The position numbers were made by a program, and so were the translations under genes. Below the pieces are notes generated by a model that was not told the origin of the DNA, searched no databases, and was given only the letters and a program-made list of their open reading frames with translations. Shown piece by piece: positions 7,449-14,464 of a DNA stretch of 15,026 nt (position 1 is the stretch's first letter; the number at the start of each line of letters is the position of its first letter). The stretch is from contig JAPLJY010000168.1 of assembly GCA_026388345.1 (NCBI GenBank), positions 1 to 15,026 of the forward strand, given 5' to 3'. This DNA is from Deltaproteobacteria bacterium (GTDB lineage Bacteria > Desulfobacterota > Syntrophia > Syntrophales > UBA5619).

Positions 7449-7633
7449 GTGGCCGTGGGCCGCGGGTCGGGCGAGATCAAATATTCATCTTTACAAACAG
7501 AACGAATGTTCTGAAATAGATGGCCTGTTTCCCTCGGAGGTGATGAATCATGGCCCGGCGGAAACGAGCCTCCGGAGTTCCGTTTCATCCCTGATCCGGA
7601 CCTCATCTCCTGTTTTTGCGCAGGCAGCGCCCG
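7449..7633. other. Gene-free spacer downstream of the MatC-like permease
   Basis: No convincing gene is present. It contains the perfect inverted repeat CAGAAC-GAAT-GTTCTG (7498-7513). It also contains a two-part stem around 7559-7585 (GAAACG with CGTTTC, enclosing CTCCGGAG). That stem would form a hairpin about 50 bases after the permease stop on the - strand, but it lacks a U-tract. It may act as an mRNA 3'-end stabiliser. Confidence 0.4.
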
Positions 7634-8902
7634 TTACGGTATACCCAAGACGGTGAACAAAAACCAGCAGACGACAGCGCCAACGGGTGACATGGCCAGG
7701 CCCCAAATGAGCATGTTTCTGAACAATTTCTTCTTGTCCTGGTCTTCCGCGGCGTTGGCGATAAAAATGGCCCCAAGAGTGGACAGGGGGCTCACGTCGG
7801 TCACATGTCCGCAGAGGATGATACTGGAAAGCAGCGCCAAAAGATCACTGGCTGGGGCTCCGATTTTTGCCAAAAGGTCCGGAGCCATCGGCACAAATGC
7901 CGGTAAAATGACGCCAATCGTACTGGCGTATGCGGAGACCAGTCCAGACCAAAAACCGGCGACCAAGGTAACGGTACCAGGCGTGGACTGTTTCGCCATA
8001 AGGCTCGCAAACAGGGCCATACCGCCGATCTTGCTCATGAGACTGATCAGTACCGTCACCCCGGTAACCATCATGATCGCACCCCAGGGCATGGCCTTGA
8101 ATACCTTTTCCTCATCCGCCGCTTTGAACAGAATCAAGACCGTCCCGAGGAGAAATCCGAAAAAGCCGATGTCTACCTTGAAGAAAATCACCCCGATGAC
8201 CATAACGGCAATTGCCCCCAAGGTCAGGTATTGCTGGCGGTTAAAAGGCTCTGTATCAGCTTTTTCCATAACGAACGAATCTTCCGGCCCCCTTCGCTTC
8301 CACAACTTCAACCCGCCGAAGAGAAAATAAGCGCAGATTCCGATAACGAAAAAGTAGACAAGGCTGTTCATCCAGAGGATAAAACTCCAGTCAGGCAGAT
8401 TCATTTTCTGCGCCAGCCCCTTCACGATGACCCCTGCGACGGCGATGGGCGACATGTTGCCGGCCTGCGTGCCGTTGGCCACCATGACCGCCATCAAGAA
8501 AGCCGGTATTTTCGCTCTTGAGGCCAACAGCATGCATGGCGCTGCCATCATGGCACAGATCACAATGGCTCCGGGTCCGAGAGAGGACAAGAAAAAGGCT
8601 ACGAGGAACAAGACGATCGGGAGCAGCGCAACATTGCCCCCGACGCTTTTCACGGCGAAAGCCGTCAACTTCGCCAACGTGCCGTTGATGTTTGCAATGG
8701 CAAACATATACGTGATGCCGGCCAGCATGAGAAACACGTTTACAGGATAGCCCGCTATTAAATCCTTGATTTTGACGCCGCCGATGTAGTAGCCGATCAC
8801 CAGCGCAATGGCTATGCTAAGAGGTCCGACATTTACGTTTCGGACAATTCCGACGACCACCGCAACGGCTAAAGCAATGAGAGATAGTTCAGGTAAGCCC
8901 AT
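7634..8902 (-). CDS. MatC-like / SLC13-type (ion transporter superfamily) dicarboxylate permease
   Basis: This inner-membrane secondary transporter has 422 residues with about 11-12 hydrophobic segments. The N-terminal half resembles the dicarboxylate carrier MatC family (malonate carrier type). It shows NVGPLSIAIALVIGYYIGG near 24-42, FLMLAGITYMFAIANINGTL near 57-76, and the re-entrant loop NGTQAGNMSPIAVAG at about 143-157. The C-terminal half has the matching loop CGHVTDVSPLSTLGAIFIANA. The start is well supported by AAGGAGGGG 6 bases upstream. The gene follows the response regulator on the same strand after a 342-base gap that holds its own likely promoter and the 50-bp element shared with the CoA-transferase gene. 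The substrate is probably a di- or monocarboxylate, with malonate only one possibility. The family call is moderately to highly secure. Confidence 0.85.
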   Translation of the reverse strand: MGLPELSLIALAVAVVVGIVRNVNVGPLSIAIALVIGYYIGGVKIKDLIAGYPVNVFLMLAGITYMFAIANINGTLAKLTAFAVKSVGGNVALLPIVLFLVAFFLSSLGPGAIVICAMMAAPCMLLASRAKIPAFLMAVMVANGTQAGNMSPIAVAGVIVKGLAQKMNLPDWSFILWMNSLVYFFVIGICAYFLFGGLKLWKRRGPEDSFVMEKADTEPFNRQQYLTLGAIAVMVIGVIFFKVDIGFFGFLLGTVLILFKAADEEKVFKAMPWGAIMMVTGVTVLISLMSKIGGMALFASLMAKQSTPGTVTLVAGFWSGLVSAYASTIGVILPAFVPMAPDLLAKIGAPASDLLALLSSIILCGHVTDVSPLSTLGAIFIANAAEDQDKKKLFRNMLIWGLAMSPVGAVVCWFLFTVLGIP

Positions 8903-9170
8903 GATTTCCCCTCCTTAATTAACCAAGAATCGTTGCCGTACATACTTGTTCCAAGCAGCCAGTCACACCTACCCTACAAATAGTTAATTCCAGCACCTCC
9001 TTCCTTTTCCGGTGACTGTGCGTTTTGGACATATTCGCCTTCCACATCCGGCAGAGGTGTCGCAACACCGCCGGCATACTGCTTTTCGGACTTTCTACGA
9101 GATCCTGCCCGCCATTTGAGTGAATGCGATAAAGTGCGCTGATAATAAAGCCATAGTCGAACCGTGTCGA
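8903..9170 (-). promoter_or_regulatory. Leader and candidate promoter of the MatC-like permease
   Basis: This is the gene-free stretch between the response regulator stop and the permease start. On the - strand a TATTAT -10 candidate lies at 9147-9142, with TCGACA, close to TTGACA, 17 bases upstream (9170-9165), directly next to the 50-bp shared element. Transcription from here would give a leader of roughly 230 bases. Nothing else stands out beyond the strong ribosome site before 8902. Confidence 0.45.
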
Positions 9171-9220
9171 TCCGTCCATCAGGAATGTTTGATGTTTTTT
9201 CGGATTATCCTTGAAAAAGA
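9171..9220 (-). promoter_or_regulatory. 50-bp shared element, copy A (upstream of permease)
   Basis: Read on the - strand, this matches 12717-12766 (+) at 48 of 50 positions, with weaker similarity extending some 15-20 bases on each side. Inside is the inverted repeat CATCA-AACATTCC-TGATG. It is orientated towards the permease gene exactly as copy B is orientated towards the CoA-transferase gene, and it abuts a promoter-like sequence. Candidate binding site for the adjacent LuxR-type response regulator; the protein partner is inferred. Confidence 0.75.
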
Positions 9221-9244
9221 CAAGAGATAATTGATTTCATAATG

Positions 9245-9898
9245 CTATTCGATGGATGTCAGTCCATGCTGGATGGCGAATTTGACCAGACTTGGAAGGT
9301 CGGTGATCCCGAGCTTTTGCATCAGATGGCTGCGGTATGTCTCAACGGTTTTTTGAGATAAAAAGAGAATGCCTGCAATCTTGGCATTCGACTTCCCCTC
9401 AACGAGGAGTTGCAGAACCTCTCGTTCCCGAGAGCTCAATCGCCCTAATGGGCTTTCGGCTTCTATCATTTCACGGACCTTGATATAATCGACCACGATC
9501 ATTTCGGATACGGCCTCGCAGACATAGTATTTACCGGCATGGACCGCCCGAATGGCTTTTATGATATCGGCGCCCGCCGATTCTTTCATGATATACCCGC
9601 GTGCTCCTGCCTTAAAAGCCCTGAAAATATGCTCTGTTGTGGAATACATGGATAATATGATGACGTTTGCAGAGGGACACTCGCAGCTGATCTGCTGTGT
9701 CGCTTCGATGCCGTTCAACCCATGCATGGCTATATCCATCAACACCACATTCGGACATAGTTTGGTCACTTGGCGAACCGTATCGCGTCCGTTACCTGCC
9801 TCACCCACGACACTGATGTCCGTTTTTGTTCCCAGCAATAAACGGATCCCTTCACGAAACATGGCATGATCGTCCGACAAAAAAACAGTAATGCTCAT
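9245..9898 (-). CDS. NarL/FixJ (LuxR-type) response regulator
   Basis: This is the DNA-binding output protein of a two-component system, 217 residues. The receiver domain (about 3-120) has the acidic pair D9/D10, phospho-acceptor D55 in VVLMDIAMHG, S83 and K105 in GYIMKES. The LuxR-type helix-turn-helix (about 154-217) shows LSSREREVLQLLVEGKSNAKIA and LSQKTVETYRSHLMQKLGI. I chose the ATG at 9898, not the longer open frame to 10003. It gives a normal N-terminus (MSITVFLSDDH), has GGAGG 7 bases upstream, and overlaps the kinase stop as ATGA (9898-9895). That four-base overlap implies translational coupling with the kinase. The likely targets are the permease and CoA-transferase genes that share the 50-bp element, an inference from position. 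Confidence 0.95.
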   Translation of the reverse strand: MSITVFLSDDHAMFREGIRLLLGTKTDISVVGEAGNGRDTVRQVTKLCPNVVLMDIAMHGLNGIEATQQISCECPSANVIILSMYSTTEHIFRAFKAGARGYIMKESAGADIIKAIRAVHAGKYYVCEAVSEMIVVDYIKVREMIEAESPLGRLSSREREVLQLLVEGKSNAKIAGILFLSQKTVETYRSHLMQKLGITDLPSLVKFAIQHGLTSIE

Positions 9899-12483
9899 AA
9901 CGGCACCTCCACGGCAATACACGTTCCCTCGCCCGGGTTGGACGTGATGCATCCCATTCCCCCCACCAAAAGCGCCCGCTCCATCATCGTACTGAGCCCC
10001 CATCCTCGGTGTTTGTCCCTTCTTGCGATATCCGCCCGATTGTAACCGATACCGTTATCCGTCACGGTGACGTACAAGCAACTGTTTTCTATCCTGATAT
10101 TGACGATCGCTTCCGTCGCTTGCGCGTGCTTTATCACATTGGTTAACGCCTCTTGAACGATCCTGAACATGGCATTTTCAATGTGGCCGGGGAGGCGGAG
10201 GGTCAGTTCGCTGCCCTGAACAATGACTCGGATTCCTGCCCGGACAGCGCACTGATCCCCATACAGCCTTATGGCGGCAATCAATCCATAATCGTCCAAC
10301 ACCGGAGACCTCAGATCTGCCATTAAGTTCCGTATGCCGGCTGTCGTTTGCTTGACGAGGGCCAGCGAGTCCTTGAGACGAGATTGGATTAAATCCGTTG
10401 ATTTGTCAGGGATCAATGTTTGCAGCATATTCAGGTTTAGACCGAGGATGGCAAGATTCTGTCCGATCAGGTCATGAAGCTCTCGCGAGATCTTTCTTCG
10501 CTCATTTTCCTCGAATTCCGACAATTTCCATCTCAAATCCCGAAGCTGTTCGTTTTTTTGCCTGACCTCCTCCTCGACCAGCTTTCGTTCCGTGATGTTT
10601 TCAGCCATGCCCTCATAGTATAATGTGGTTCCTTCCGAATCCTGAACGGCGCGCGCCTTGAGCGAAACCCAAATCTTTCCTCCATCCTTCTTGTATAATT
10701 GGACTTCAAAGGCCTCGATAACGCCTTTCTTCTCGAGAATGTTCATAAACCTTATGCGATCTTCGGGATTGACGTAGAGCTGATGTTTGATGTCATTAAT
10801 GCTCGCTATCATTTCCCGGGGAGATTCGTAACCGTGCATGATAGAAAATGCGGGATTGACATTTATAAATCGTCCTTCGGGTGTGGTCTGGAAAATGCCT
10901 TCCACGGCGCTCTCAAAAATATTGCGGTATTTTCCTTCACTTTCCTTGAGTGCTTTCTCTGCCCGTCTTCGCACGGTCACGTCATTCAATACCGTGACCT
11001 CGCCATCTTTGATAAAGGCCGTTCTGAATTCTATATCTTTTGTCTGTCCATCTTTACAGGTTGTAGTGAATTCCACATCCCAGCGTCTGTCCTGCAAGGT
11101 CCTTCTGTCCTTCCAGGCCTTGATCACCTTCTGCCGGTATTCCGGATCTCGATAGGCCGCTTGGTACCACTCCTGTATCGTAGAGATATCCTGGAGGGTA
11201 TAACCGGTGATGTTGGTAAATTCGGGGTTGACATACTGGAAGACGCCGTGATGATCAATCAAAACAACACCGCTGGGGTCGTTTTTGAGAATCGTGGAAA
11301 GGATGCTCCGTTCTCTTTCCAGTTCTGCATCGACCCGCTTATGTTCGGACAATTCCTGTTGAAGACTCGACAATGTTTCCTGTAACTGTATGGCCATCTT
11401 GTAAAAACTGTCTGCCAGCATGCCGATCTCGTCGTTCCTGGATCGGATTTTAAGCAGGTGCAAGTACGTTGTTTCAAAATCGGATTGACTGAATTTCCCG
11501 GAGGCGAGACCGGTGACCGCCTGGGTGAGGATATCAATCGGATGAAGGGCCTGCCGTACGGCCCACCAGGAAGAGACGATCAGGATCATGACGGCGCCGA
11601 CAATGATCATCAGCGCCATTTGCTGAAAAAACCGCCCTGCGCTGAGCACTTCCGCTTCTTTTTGCTGCACGACGATTCCCCAGCCGTTGGCCAGAACATC
11701 GACGTGGGCCAGCCAGGTCTGCCCGTTCCCCTCTTTGAACGTGATCGTCCCCCGTTTTCCCTGTCGTAGCGCCAACACCGCAGGATCGGTGCTGAAATCG
11801 CGCAATTTGCTGGAAAAAGTCGGATCGGGGTGGGCGATCATCCGGTTCCGGTTATCTACAAGATAGGCAAAACCTGTCTTCCCCAAGCGGGTAACCCGGA
11901 CCTGTTTGCTCAGGTTGTCCAGATCCATGGCAAACATCCCTACGCCGACGATCCGGCCGGTATTATTCTTAATCGGCATTGAAACAACCAGGCCTGGCTT
12001 GTCGATCGTCTTGCTGATGACACTTTCGAATGTCACCGGGGTGCCGATCCTGGCCTGCTGGAACCAGAATCGATCACTGTAATCTATCAGTTGCATCTCA
12101 TCGCTGCGGGCGACGTTCATCCCGCTAAGGTCCGTTGTGCTGAGCAGGTACATATATGGGTAAATAGCAGCCATTTTCTCGAGCAGTTGCTTTTGGCGCC
12201 CGGCGTTCATGCCGACGATGTCCGGCTGGGAGACAAAGTATTGGAAGGCTTTGCTATGAGTATCCAACCACAGAGAAACAGACGTGGCGAGCAGATGATT
12301 GGTATTCACCAACTGTGCATAGGAATCCTGTTCCACAATGCGTAAGGCACGGCTGCTGATAGAAATGGCCGCGGTGACAAGGAGGGGCACAGCAATAGCC
12401 AATACCAGAACAATCAGGCGGGTTTTTAACCCTGCCCGATAATAGAGTCCGTAGAGAAATTTATACCATACCGTTGAATTCAT
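9895..12483 (-). CDS. Membrane sensor histidine kinase: Cache-HAMP-PAS-PAS-HisKA_3-HATPase
   Basis: This 862-residue partner of the following response regulator detects a signal outside the cytoplasmic membrane. TM1 is at about 22-44. A periplasmic double-Cache-like region spans roughly 50-280 (segments such as DRFWFQQARIGTPV and GLVVSMPIKNNTGRIVGVGMF). TM2 lies at 287-309, HAMP to about 365, PAS1 about 390-505 (VNPEFTNITGYT) and PAS2 about 515-635 (VNPAFSIMHGYE). The NarX/DegS-type dimerisation domain carries H670 in ERRKISRELHDLIGQ. The ATPase domain has N782, DNGIGY at 809-814 and GWGLSTM at 827-833. All catalytic residues appear intact. Cache domains of this type often bind small organic acids, which would fit the carboxylate transporters around it, but the ligand is unknown. 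The start ATG lacks a clear Shine-Dalgarno (A-rich AAAAAAGAAAAACATAC before it), so initiation may be weak. Confidence 0.95.
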   Translation of the reverse strand: MNSTVWYKFLYGLYYRAGLKTRLIVLVLAIAVPLLVTAAISISSRALRIVEQDSYAQLVNTNHLLATSVSLWLDTHSKAFQYFVSQPDIVGMNAGRQKQLLEKMAAIYPYMYLLSTTDLSGMNVARSDEMQLIDYSDRFWFQQARIGTPVTFESVISKTIDKPGLVVSMPIKNNTGRIVGVGMFAMDLDNLSKQVRVTRLGKTGFAYLVDNRNRMIAHPDPTFSSKLRDFSTDPAVLALRQGKRGTITFKEGNGQTWLAHVDVLANGWGIVVQQKEAEVLSAGRFFQQMALMIIVGAVMILIVSSWWAVRQALHPIDILTQAVTGLASGKFSQSDFETTYLHLLKIRSRNDEIGMLADSFYKMAIQLQETLSSLQQELSEHKRVDAELERERSILSTILKNDPSGVVLIDHHGVFQYVNPEFTNITGYTLQDISTIQEWYQAAYRDPEYRQKVIKAWKDRRTLQDRRWDVEFTTTCKDGQTKDIEFRTAFIKDGEVTVLNDVTVRRRAEKALKESEGKYRNIFESAVEGIFQTTPEGRFINVNPAFSIMHGYESPREMIASINDIKHQLYVNPEDRIRFMNILEKKGVIEAFEVQLYKKDGGKIWVSLKARAVQDSEGTTLYYEGMAENITERKLVEEEVRQKNEQLRDLRWKLSEFEENERRKISRELHDLIGQNLAILGLNLNMLQTLIPDKSTDLIQSRLKDSLALVKQTTAGIRNLMADLRSPVLDDYGLIAAIRLYGDQCAVRAGIRVIVQGSELTLRLPGHIENAMFRIVQEALTNVIKHAQATEAIVNIRIENSCLYVTVTDNGIGYNRADIARRDKHRGWGLSTMMERALLVGGMGCITSNPGEGTCIAVEVPL

Positions 12484-12716
12484 GTATGTTTTTCTTTTTT
12501 AACCGTTCCGGAATGAACCATGCACGGTGTACAGTGCACACATTGCCTCATGGCCGGGTTGCCTACCCGGCAATCATCAATGGATAATGAACTATATTGT
12601 TTTTAACCTTCCATGCAACATATTTTTATTTTTCCTCAGAACCAACCCTATGTGTAAATAATAAGTAATATAAACAATTTTTTAAATATCCAACGACATT
12701 AAATCCATCATCTTTA
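12484..12716. promoter_or_regulatory. AT-rich divergent intergenic region, kinase side
   Basis: This is part of the 437-base gap between the divergent kinase and CoA-transferase genes. Near the kinase it holds two inverted repeats, TGCAC-N8-GTGCA (12521-12538) and GCCGGGT-TGCCT-ACCCGGC (12553-12571). The next 140 bases are very AT-rich. Either repeat would lie in the kinase leader or act as an operator. I cannot single out a -35/-10 pair for the kinase. Confidence 0.4.
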
Positions 12717-12766
12717 TCCTTTTCAAGGATAATCCGTAAAAACATCAAACATTCCTGATGGACGGA
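12717..12766 (+). promoter_or_regulatory. 50-bp shared element, copy B (upstream of CoA-transferase)
   Basis: This is the second copy of the element at 9171-9220, in inverted orientation and differing at only 2 of 50 positions. It contains CATCA-AACATTCC-TGATG (12743-12760). It ends 155 bases before the CoA-transferase start. It is not coding: in the one frame open in copy A, this copy meets TAG after three codons (ATG GAC GGA TAG), so the conservation is best explained at the DNA level. Confidence 0.75.
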
Positions 12767-12915
12767 TAGGCAGAGTTAAGGTTATCAGAATTATTATTCG
12801 CAATCATTCATCTTAGTCTACGTCGGCATCCTGCATTATTTTACAGTGGCAAATAATCTTATCAGCCGGTATCGATATGAACCAAGATCATTCTAATCAT
12901 AAAATAAAGGGAGGG
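12767..12915 (+). promoter_or_regulatory. Candidate promoter, leader and RBS of the CoA-transferase gene
   Basis: A TATTAT -10 candidate lies at 12792-12797, 25 bases after the shared element; in the permease promoter the gap is 23. The place of the -35 box (GGCAGA) is poor, fitting a promoter that needs an activator. The leader would be about 115 bases. The ribosome site AGGGAGGG (12908-12915) is 5 bases from the ATG. Confidence 0.45.
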
Positions 12916-12920
12916 ACACT

Positions 12921-14135
12921 ATGGCACGCGCATTAGAAGGCATTCGAGTCGTTGACCTCAGTCATGTTTTAGCGGCGCCGACAACGAGTATGTACTTGGC
13001 GGACTTGGGGGCGGAAGTGATTCATATAGAACCGCCCCACGGGGATGATTCGCGAGAGTTCGGTCCCTTTGCCGGCCAGCCGGATAAGAATCGAAGCGGT
13101 TACTTCATCAGTCTCAATCGCAACAAGAAAGGGATGGTTCTGGATCTGAAGCAGGAGAAGGCAAAGGAGATTCTGCGTCAGTTGATCAAGGTTTCCGATG
13201 TGATCGTTGAAAATTACCGTCCCACGACCATGCGAAAGATGGGATTCGGCTGGGAAGAGCTACAGAAGATCAATCCCCGGATTATTTACTGTTCCATCAG
13301 TGGCTTTGGCCAGGACACATTGCCCGAATACGCGCAACGTCCTTCGTACGACATGGTGGCTCAGGCATATAGCGGTATTATGAGCATTACAGGACCGGAA
13401 GGAGGCCCTCCTTGCCGCGTCGGTTCATCCGTCGGCGATATTATTTCCGGAACGCAAGCCGTTGTGGGCATCCTTGCGGCCCTTGTTTATCGGGGGAAAA
13501 CGGGGCGGGGGCAGCACCTGGATATGTCCATGGTCGACGGTCTCTTTGCCACCCTCGAGAACGCAGTGGCCCGTTACACCATCAACGGAGAGATCCCCGG
13601 GCCGTTGGGCGGAATACATCCCTCCATCACGCCCTTTCAGGGTTATCAGACGGCAGATTCATGGATTATTGCAGCCATCGGGACGGACCAGCTGTTTGCG
13701 AAGTATTGCAAGGTCATTGGGCTTGAAAATCTCAGCAACGATCCCCGGTTTACGACCAACCCCCTGAGGACCAAAAACCGCAGGGAGCTGAATACGATCC
13801 TGGACCCTGTGATGAAAACGAAGACGACGGCAGAATGGGGGAAAATTTTTGAAGAAGCCAGCCTTCCCTACTCACCCATCAACAACCTGCAGCAGATCTG
13901 CGAGGATTCCCATATCCGTTACCGGGGCATGCTCGTGGAGATTGACCAGCCGGCCGTGGGTAAGATGCGGATTGCCAATTCCCCGATCCGCCTTTCGGAA
14001 ACCCCGGGGCAGGTGTATGCACCGGCGCCGCTTCTGGGCCAGCATTCCGAGGATGTCTTGCGGGAGGTTCTGGGGTATTCCCAAGCGGAGATTGACAAAC
14101 TGAAAGAGGCCGGAATCATCAATCGATCCATTTGA
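12921..14135 (+). CDS. Class III CoA-transferase, CaiB/BaiF family
   Basis: This cytoplasmic enzyme moves CoA from one acyl-CoA to a free carboxylic acid, the usual way anaerobes activate an imported acid without ATP. The 404-residue length is typical. The N-terminal LEGIRVVDLSHVLAAPTTSMYLADLGAEVIHIEPP and the NRNKKGMVLDLK segment are family hallmarks. D173 in SSVGDIISG fits the catalytic Asp (Asp169 of formyl-CoA transferase). YRGKTGRGQHLDMSMVDGL and the C-terminal LGQHSEDVLREVLGYS are also standard. The start is backed by a strong AGGGAGGG 5 bases upstream. It is divergent from the sensor kinase and shares a 50-bp upstream element with the MatC-like permease, which suggests that it acts on the acid this permease imports. 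Acyl specificity cannot be read from the sequence; alpha-methylacyl-CoA racemases look similar, but this length and motif set favour transferase. Confidence 0.93.
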   Translation: MARALEGIRVVDLSHVLAAPTTSMYLADLGAEVIHIEPPHGDDSREFGPFAGQPDKNRSGYFISLNRNKKGMVLDLKQEKAKEILRQLIKVSDVIVENYRPTTMRKMGFGWEELQKINPRIIYCSISGFGQDTLPEYAQRPSYDMVAQAYSGIMSITGPEGGPPCRVGSSVGDIISGTQAVVGILAALVYRGKTGRGQHLDMSMVDGLFATLENAVARYTINGEIPGPLGGIHPSITPFQGYQTADSWIIAAIGTDQLFAKYCKVIGLENLSNDPRFTTNPLRTKNRRELNTILDPVMKTKTTAEWGKIFEEASLPYSPINNLQQICEDSHIRYRGMLVEIDQPAVGKMRIANSPIRLSETPGQVYAPAPLLGQHSEDVLREVLGYSQAEIDKLKEAGIINRSI

Positions 14136-14354
14136 CGATGCACACGGGACGCCCCGTTCCGCCACCCGCTTCCGGCGGCAGGCGCAGAGGCTGGCGTTGT
14201 TCGTGCCCTCGCCGGTGATTGCCGGGCCGTTTGACGGGACGTTCTTCATAATGGGCATCCGCGCCGCGGCCTTGGCCATCGGCCTTATCGCGTCGGAAAC
14301 AGCGAGAATGGCTTATGCCAGAGCGGTCCTGATCTGCTCTGCGCTCATCGGCTC
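14136..14354. other. Gene-free stretch after the CoA-transferase
   Basis: This GC-rich sequence has open frames in several phases, but none has a recognisable motif, ribosome site or family resemblance. An imperfect stem (CGGGAC/GTTCCG, about 14149-14164) follows the CoA-transferase stop without a U-tract. It may be remnant DNA carried in with the truncated riboswitch next to it. Confidence 0.4.
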
Positions 14355-14359
14355 TACGT

Positions 14360-14463
14360 TGAAACCTGTTTCCCGTCCCCCATACCATGAATCACGGGAA
14401 CCGGCCCGGTCCCGCAGCTGTAACCAGGGGCATAGGCCGCTTGACGTCACTATTCGGAAAATG
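14360..14463 (+). ncRNA. Truncated, degenerate cobalamin riboswitch (AdoCbl-type) remnant
   Basis: The + strand carries, in order, CACGGGAACCGG, CGGTCCCGCAGCTGTAACC (14407-14425), and CTTGACGTCACTATTCGGAAA. These correspond to the cobalamin riboswitch core elements GGGAA, then CCCGCnACUGUAA, then GCCACUG. The usual GGUGAAAnUCCGG segment between the first two seems missing. The downstream GGGAAGG and the closing CAGGAGACC-type strand are absent, because the element runs straight into the end of prfC at 14465. No + strand gene follows, so it cannot work as a switch here. The match is by eye against the known consensus; a covariance search is needed. Confidence 0.5.
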
Positions 14464-14464
14464 T

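Noticed and set aside
8919..9179. 86-codon open frame on the - strand between the response regulator and the permease
   Set aside because: It begins inside the 50-bp shared element; in the second copy the same frame stops after three codons, it has no recognisable motif, and a promoter-like sequence lies inside it.
9899..10003. N-terminal extension of the response regulator to 10003
   Set aside because: It would overlap the conserved kinase ATPase domain and adds no receiver-like sequence; the ATG at 9898 has a good ribosome site and forms the ATGA overlap.
12845..12862. Possible sigma-54 promoter (TGGCA at 12847) before the CoA-transferase
   Set aside because: The required GC at the -12 position with correct spacing is absent, and the linked regulator is LuxR-type, not a sigma-54 activator.
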